A stretch of DNA of 8,734 nucleotides from Oscillospiraceae bacterium (GTDB lineage: Bacteria; Bacillota; Clostridia; Oscillospirales; CAG-272): NCBI GenBank assembly GCA_009788105.1, contig WQSD01000042.1, positions 1 through 8,734 of the forward strand, in the 5' to 3' direction. The notes beneath the pieces were generated by a model. That model searched no databases and was not told the DNA's origin. It was given only the letters and a program-made list of their open reading frames with translations. Shown here one piece after another: positions 5,671 through 8,734 of the stretch (position 1 is the first letter of the stretch; the number at the start of each line of letters is the position of its first letter). The translations under genes were made by a program, and so were the position numbers.

Positions 5671-5912
5671 CGGCTCTGTATTTTGCAGAAGAAAAAGATA
5701 AAGACCGTGGGCTATGCGCCCACACCGCACAAGTTTTTTGTAAAAAACTTGACTAAAAACTTCTTCTCGCAAAAGCACGAAGTGCTTTTGTACCAACGTT
5801 TTTGAGGTTCTTAGGAACTTTTTTCAAAAAGTTCCTAAGTGGGGTTTGGGGCAACGCCCCAAGGTGTTAGGGGTTTATCGACATCCTTTCGGCTTTGCAT
5901 TTTGCAGAGCCG
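5671..5912. repeat. Hairpin-dense block flanked by direct repeats
   Basis: Six inverted repeats lie in this gap between convergent genes: GTGGGC/GCCCAC (5707-5723), CAAGTTTTTT/AAAAAACTTG (5730-5751), CAAAAGCAC/GTGCTTTTG (5770-5790), a 14-bp perfect stem CTTAGGAACTTTTT and its complement (5810-5839), TTGGGGC/GCCCCAA (5846-5862) and CGGCTTTGCA/TGCAGAGCCG (5890-5912). The block is bracketed by a 19-nt direct repeat with two mismatches (5671-5689 and 5890-5908). Some of the stems may end transcription from either side. The GGGGTTTGGGGC...GCCCCAAGG part looks like a dispersed Clostridia intergenic repeat. No gene is seen. Confidence 0.65.
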
Positions 5913-5925
5913 ATTTTGCTTCCCC
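5890..5925 (+). terminator. Likely terminator for the plus-strand gene
   Basis: A 10-bp stem with one G-T pair, CGGCTTTGCA-TTT-TGCAGAGCCG, is followed by ATTTTGCTT. It stands just past the convergent mnmE stop. The T tract is interrupted and other hairpins lie closer to the YgjV-like gene, so its role is uncertain. Confidence 0.4.
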
Positions 5926-7305
5926 CTATTTCCCAACACAAAAATTCGCAAAAATGCTGTCCAACACACCCTCCCGCACCCCGCGCCCGTCAAGCTCCCC
6001 AAGGGCGGCGACGGCATCTTCTCCGTCAAGGCAAGCAACATCAGCCGTGCCACCAGACTCCAGCACACCAATAGCGGCGGCAAGGGAGTCCACCGCCTTT
6101 TTTGCGGCGGCGACCTGCCGCGGACTGGAGATAATCGCGTCATTATCGTAGCTCACCTCCCCGGCGGTGAACAGCCTGCTCACCGCTTGGGTTAGCTCGG
6201 CAATCCCTTGCCCGGTTTGGGCGGAGATAGGCAAAATCGCGTCAAAGCCGTGTCCGGTTAATCCGTCCACAGACAACGCCGTAGGCAGGTCGCACTTGTT
6301 CAGCAGGGCGATTTTTCGTCCATTTGCGTGAGTAAGATGGGTCAAAAACTCCTCGTCCTCTTGGTCAAAAGGCTGGCTTTGGTCAAAAAGGGCGAGAACC
6401 AACTGGACAGACTGCATTTTGGCAAGACTGCGACGAATGCCCTCCTCCTCCACCGCTTCGGCGGCGGCACGAATCCCTGCGGTGTCAGCCATACGGAGGA
6501 TAATATCCCCAAGCTGCACCCGCTCTTCGATAGTGTCACGGGTTGTTCCGGCATATGGCGACACAATGGCACGATCATCGCACAGCAGGGCATTAAGCAG
6601 AGAAGACTTCCCGGTGTTCGGCTTGCCGACAATGGCACAGCTCACCCCCTCCAAAACAGGTCGCACACGAGAATAGCTCTCTAACAAGCCCGCAATTCGA
6701 GCTTTCGCACCGCCAAATGCCCCTATCATCTCTTCGCGGGTCATGTCGGTCAAATCCTCGTCCGGGTAGTCGATATACACATAACATTGGGCGAGAACGG
6801 CGGTGATGTCGGCTATAATTCCCTCCACCTCGCGGGTCAGCCGCCCCCGCACCGAGCCGACGGCTATACGCATTTGGGCGGTGGATTCGGCGTTTATCAG
6901 GTCAACCACCGATTCGGCGGCAGAAAGGGAGATTTTGCCGTTCAAAAACGCCCGCTTGGTGAACTCCCCCCCGGCGGCAGGCACAGCACCTGCGTCAAAG
7001 GCAGACGCCAGCACCTCCTGCGTCAGGCGCAAGCCCCCGTGGCACATGATTTCCACGGTGTCCTCCCCGGTGTACGAGTCGGGCGCACGCCACAGGACAG
7101 CTACCGCCTCGTCAATTACCGAGCCATGACGGAGAATTCGTCCCGGAAACGCCGTCCCTCCTGCCCGCTTATCAAAGCCATCTTTGTACGGCACGAAAAA
7201 CTTTGCGGCAACGGAAATCGCGTCTGCTCCCGATATTTTCACAACAGCAATACCCCCACTTCCGTGGGGGGAGGATATTGCGGCAATGGTGGTTAGGTTA
7301 GTCAT
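5926..7305 (-). CDS. mnmE: tRNA uridine-5-carboxymethylaminomethyl modification GTPase MnmE
   Basis: Cytosolic GTPase (TrmE) that, with MnmG, adds a carboxymethylaminomethyl or aminomethyl group to C5 of the wobble uridine in certain tRNAs. 459 residues from ATG 7305, typical length. The N-terminal folate-binding domain begins TNLTTIAAIS and contains YTGEDTVEIMCHGG and GEFTKRAFLNGK. The helical domain holds an inserted G domain: GKPNTGKSS (227-235), TTRD in switch I, DTAGIR (274-279) and LNKCD (335-339). The C-terminus is the complete FCVGK (455-459) with the conserved cysteine. The frame opens further upstream to a TTG at 7323 through ATGs at 7317 and 7314. ATG 7305 fits the family N-terminus, but no start has a strong ribosome-binding site. 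mnmG is not adjacent in this window. The P-loop has T where V is usual (NTGKS for NVGKS), a mild change. Confidence 0.97.
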   Translation of the reverse strand: MTNLTTIAAISSPHGSGGIAVVKISGADAISVAAKFFVPYKDGFDKRAGGTAFPGRILRHGSVIDEAVAVLWRAPDSYTGEDTVEIMCHGGLRLTQEVLASAFDAGAVPAAGGEFTKRAFLNGKISLSAAESVVDLINAESTAQMRIAVGSVRGRLTREVEGIIADITAVLAQCYVYIDYPDEDLTDMTREEMIGAFGGAKARIAGLLESYSRVRPVLEGVSCAIVGKPNTGKSSLLNALLCDDRAIVSPYAGTTRDTIEERVQLGDIILRMADTAGIRAAAEAVEEEGIRRSLAKMQSVQLVLALFDQSQPFDQEDEEFLTHLTHANGRKIALLNKCDLPTALSVDGLTGHGFDAILPISAQTGQGIAELTQAVSRLFTAGEVSYDNDAIISSPRQVAAAKKAVDSLAAAIGVLESGGTADVACLDGEDAVAALGELDGRGVREGVLDSIFANFCVGK

Positions 7306-7355
7306 GGTTCGCATCATGCGCAAGGAATTAAATGCACTTTGCCTTACGCTCCCTT

Positions 7356-7389
7356 ATTATGTTATACTGTGTTCCTTTAGGCAAGCGAA
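7356..7389 (-). promoter_or_regulatory. Promoter for mnmE (two overlapping possibilities)
   Basis: On the minus strand, TTGCCT (7384-7379), a 17-bp spacer and CATAAT (7361-7356) form one promoter. TTCGCT (7389-7384), a 17-bp spacer and TATAAC (7366-7361) form another, shifted by 5 bp. Either gives a 5' leader of about 45-50 nt before ATG 7305. Confidence 0.55.
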
Positions 7390-7471
7390 TACATCCCATT
7401 ATACCACTTTTTTTCCCTTGTGTCAATCTCTCCACAAGTGCGAAGTGGGCGTAAAAGACTGCATAAATAAC

Positions 7472-7497
7472 CAAGGCACAGCTTTTGCTGTGCCTTG
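7472..7497 (-). terminator. Rho-independent terminator after the 194-residue gene
   Basis: An 11-bp perfect stem, CAAGGCACAGC/GCTGTGCCTTG, with a 4-nt loop starts 10 bp past the stop codon at 7507. On the minus strand it is followed by GTTATTTAT. It isolates the upstream gene from mnmE. The T tract is interrupted but the stem is strong. Confidence 0.75.
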
Positions 7498-7506
7498 TGT
7501 TGTTTA

Positions 7507-8091
7507 TTACATGGTTTCAAGAAATTCTTTTAGAACTTTTTCGCGGTTGCTCGGTGGTAGAGATTCAATCATTTCAAAAACTTCGTATGGAATTTCTTTA
7601 TAAGCACCCATGTGGTCTCCAATTTTTGTTGGACTTCTATGCGGTCTTACATCTTTGTACATCTTTTCAAGTAACGCCAAAAGATGTTGGTTTGTGTGTT
7701 CAAGACTATACAGAGTATGTCGAATACTCTCGGCAACATCAGCAGGGTTGCTTTCTTCTCCAGATTGCGAAGCGTTTGATATGGCATACATTGCATTGTT
7801 ATAAACTTCGATTCCTTTGTCCATCTGTTTCATAACCTCATCAATTTTCGCCATAATCCATTGAATATTAAACTCGGGTTGTACTTCTTTTACCTCGGGT
7901 ACGCTTGTCACCGGTGTTTTTGAATCTTTTGTATTATTAGACATTTTAATGTCCTCCGTTTCTGTGTTCGGCGGACACGCTAATTGAATTGTGGTCTCGT
8001 TTATGAAGCGTGCCCTGCCGGCTTTGACGAGCCCTGCGGCTCGTTTAGGATAGGTTAGCTTCAAGTTCGTTGCCCAAATGGTCTGTAACAT
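7507..8091 (-). CDS. Uncharacterised two-part protein with YPKRA/GRAR motif and helical C-terminus
   Basis: 194 residues if it starts at ATG 8091. The N-terminal 49 residues carry TYPKRAAGLVKAGRARF (13-29), TIQLACPPN (34-42) and TED. I recall this pattern from uncharacterised Clostridia proteins that continue, as here, into a helical acidic region. The rest is low-complexity (50-75), then two amphipathic helices (about 76-112 and 115-148) and a charged C-terminal helix (166-194). No membrane segment, signal peptide or catalytic motif is seen. The start at 8091 has no clear ribosome-binding site. In contrast, the in-frame ATG at 7944 has GGAGG (7957-7953) at ideal 8-nt spacing and would give 145 residues, so a short form or only the short form may be made. 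The GED-like codons GAG GAC double as that site. A strong promoter lies at 8204-8232 and a terminator at 7472-7497, so this is a monocistronic unit. Confidence 0.6.
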   Translation of the reverse strand: MLQTIWATNLKLTYPKRAAGLVKAGRARFINETTIQLACPPNTETEDIKMSNNTKDSKTPVTSVPEVKEVQPEFNIQWIMAKIDEVMKQMDKGIEVYNNAMYAISNASQSGEESNPADVAESIRHTLYSLEHTNQHLLALLEKMYKDVRPHRSPTKIGDHMGAYKEIPYEVFEMIESLPPSNREKVLKEFLETM

Positions 8092-8100
8092 GGATGTTTT

Positions 8101-8200
8101 TTGCGATGGGTGTCGTCCCCGCTTTGCTATAGATTTTCGCGCAACCCTCGTTGCACACGAGTTTCGTTTGTTGTAATGGGTGTCTTCCCCGCCTCGTGTG
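8101..8200 (-). promoter_or_regulatory. Leader with 70-bp-spaced direct repeat and hairpins
   Basis: Two 22-nt copies with three mismatches (8101-8122 and 8171-8192; on the minus strand each begins GCGGGGA and contains GACACCCAT) lie exactly 70 bp apart. An 8-bp inverted pair, CACACGAG/CTCGTGTG (8200-8193 with 8161-8154), encloses the upstream copy, and a small hairpin GCAAC-CCTC-GTTGC is at 8141-8154. This segment matches the transcribed 5' leader. It may be regulatory RNA or the scar of a tandem duplication; AAAATCTAT also recurs in both units. Confidence 0.45.
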
Positions 8201-8203
8201 GAT

Positions 8204-8232
8204 AGTATAACATAGATTTTTGGGGTTGTCAA
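8204..8232 (-). promoter_or_regulatory. Near-consensus sigma-70 promoter for the 194-residue gene
   Basis: On the minus strand, TTGACA (8232-8227), a 17-bp spacer and TATACT (8209-8204). The predicted start is near 8197, giving a leader of about 105 nt before ATG 8091 or about 250 nt before ATG 7944. This is the best promoter in the window. Confidence 0.85.
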
Positions 8233-8284
8233 GGGTGGGTGGGTGATTTTATTCATCGAAAATGGAGAAAGGGAAAAGAGGTAT

Positions 8285-8734
8285 TCACAAAACACTCAAC
8301 CCCACCGCAAGTATTGCCGCTATGGGGGGGCATATTATCCGTGTGCGGAAGTAGTCCCGTAGTGGTACGCCGCCGGGCGCGGCGAAGGTTGCCACTTGGG
8401 CGTGAACCGCAAGACCGCCCCACCCTGTGATAATGGTGGCAAGTGCTACCGCCATGACAGGCGGCAATCCTGCCTCCCCCACTGCGACCGCCCCACGGGA
8501 TAATTCCAGTAGTCCGTAAAATCCCGCTTGAACCACGGCACTCTGGAAGAGAGGGGAGAAAATCCGTTGCACTAATCGGGCAACAATGGTGAAAAAGATG
8601 ATTGTCGCCCCCACAGACAGCATGGACTCTGCCGCTTTGCCGAAACAGCGGAGGAGGGCGGCGGGAGAGATGGGCATTTCCTGCCTAACCGACGAATGGG
8701 GCAGAGGCGAGGGAACAACCGCTCGCCGTTCCCG
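8285..8734 (-). CDS. ylbJ: Sporulation integral membrane protein YlbJ-like, C-terminal part (cut by window edge)
   Basis: Only the last 149 residues are visible. The frame stays open to the window edge, so the ATG at 8677 is internal and the real start lies outside. The visible part shows hydrophobic helices around SVGATIIFFTIVARLV and ICPPIAAILAVGLSVL. It also has GFYGLLELSRGA and the segment GWGGLAVHAQV followed by YFRTRII. These fit the C-terminal half of YlbJ, a polytopic membrane protein of the nucleoside-recognition (gate) type. B. subtilis YlbJ is made in the mother cell under sigma E and is needed for spore cortex formation. A related gate-domain transporter is the main alternative. 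No hairpin terminator is visible between its stop and the next promoter at 8232. Its presence is the main hint that the host forms spores. Confidence 0.75.
   Translation of the reverse strand, partial: RERRAVVPSPLPHSSVRQEMPISPAALLRCFGKAAESMLSVGATIIFFTIVARLVQRIFSPLFQSAVVQAGFYGLLELSRGAVAVGEAGLPPVMAVALATIITGWGGLAVHAQVATFAAPGGVPLRDYFRTRIICPPIAAILAVGLSVL

Noticed and set aside
8092..8200. Omega-type guide RNA next to an IscB relative
   Set aside because: The downstream protein has no HNH or RuvC domain and the leader shows no recognisable guide scaffold. The RRXRR resemblance alone is too thin.
8092..8295. Further N-terminal extension of the minus-strand protein to 8295
   Set aside because: That part spans the near-consensus promoter and the leader repeats, so it cannot be in the main transcript. 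Its translation is not protein-like.

Overview
The window looks like a chromosomal segment of a spore-forming Clostridia-type Firmicute, probably an uncultured Oscillospirales-like gut or rumen bacterium. This rests on three things: the dxr / RseP-family protease / ispG gene order typical of Firmicutes, a YlbJ-type sporulation membrane protein at the right edge, and intergenic DNA packed with GC-rich foldback repeats. The taxonomic placement is an inference from gene content and style, not from a marker comparison.

Layout, left half (plus strand). Positions 1-276 hold a foldback repeat and a short GC-rich palindromic module in front of dxr (277-1431). The next 766 bp up to rseP (2198-3439) hold no credible gene. 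That spacer is a nested repeat island bounded by an imperfect inverted repeat of about 55-68 bp (1423-1490 and 2095-2149). It contains a second copy of the foldback element and several GTAGG palindromic modules. rseP and ispG (3454-4524) are tightly coupled. Dxr and IspG are MEP-pathway enzymes for isoprenoid precursors; RseP is an intramembrane site-2 protease.

Centre. A sigma-70-type promoter (4578-4606) drives a leader of about 190 nt (about 4613-4803) that folds on paper into a long irregular rod. It leads straight into a multi-spanning membrane protein resembling the YgjV family (4804-5658). The leader is the best candidate here for an undescribed RNA element. A block of six hairpins (5671-5912) separates this gene from mnmE on the opposite strand.

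Right half (minus strand). mnmE (7305-5926) encodes the tRNA-modification GTPase and has its own promoter. Upstream lies a 194-residue uncharacterised protein (8091-7507) with a near-consensus promoter, a repeat-bearing leader and a rho-independent terminator. The 3' part of a ylbJ-like gene runs off the right edge (8734-8285).

Most notable observations: the structured leader before the YgjV-like gene; a nine-cysteine insertion, coded by degenerate nucleotide repeats, in the PDZ region of the RseP homologue; the inverted-repeat-bounded island that supplies the dxr stop codon; and the small two-part protein with an internal ribosome-binding site.
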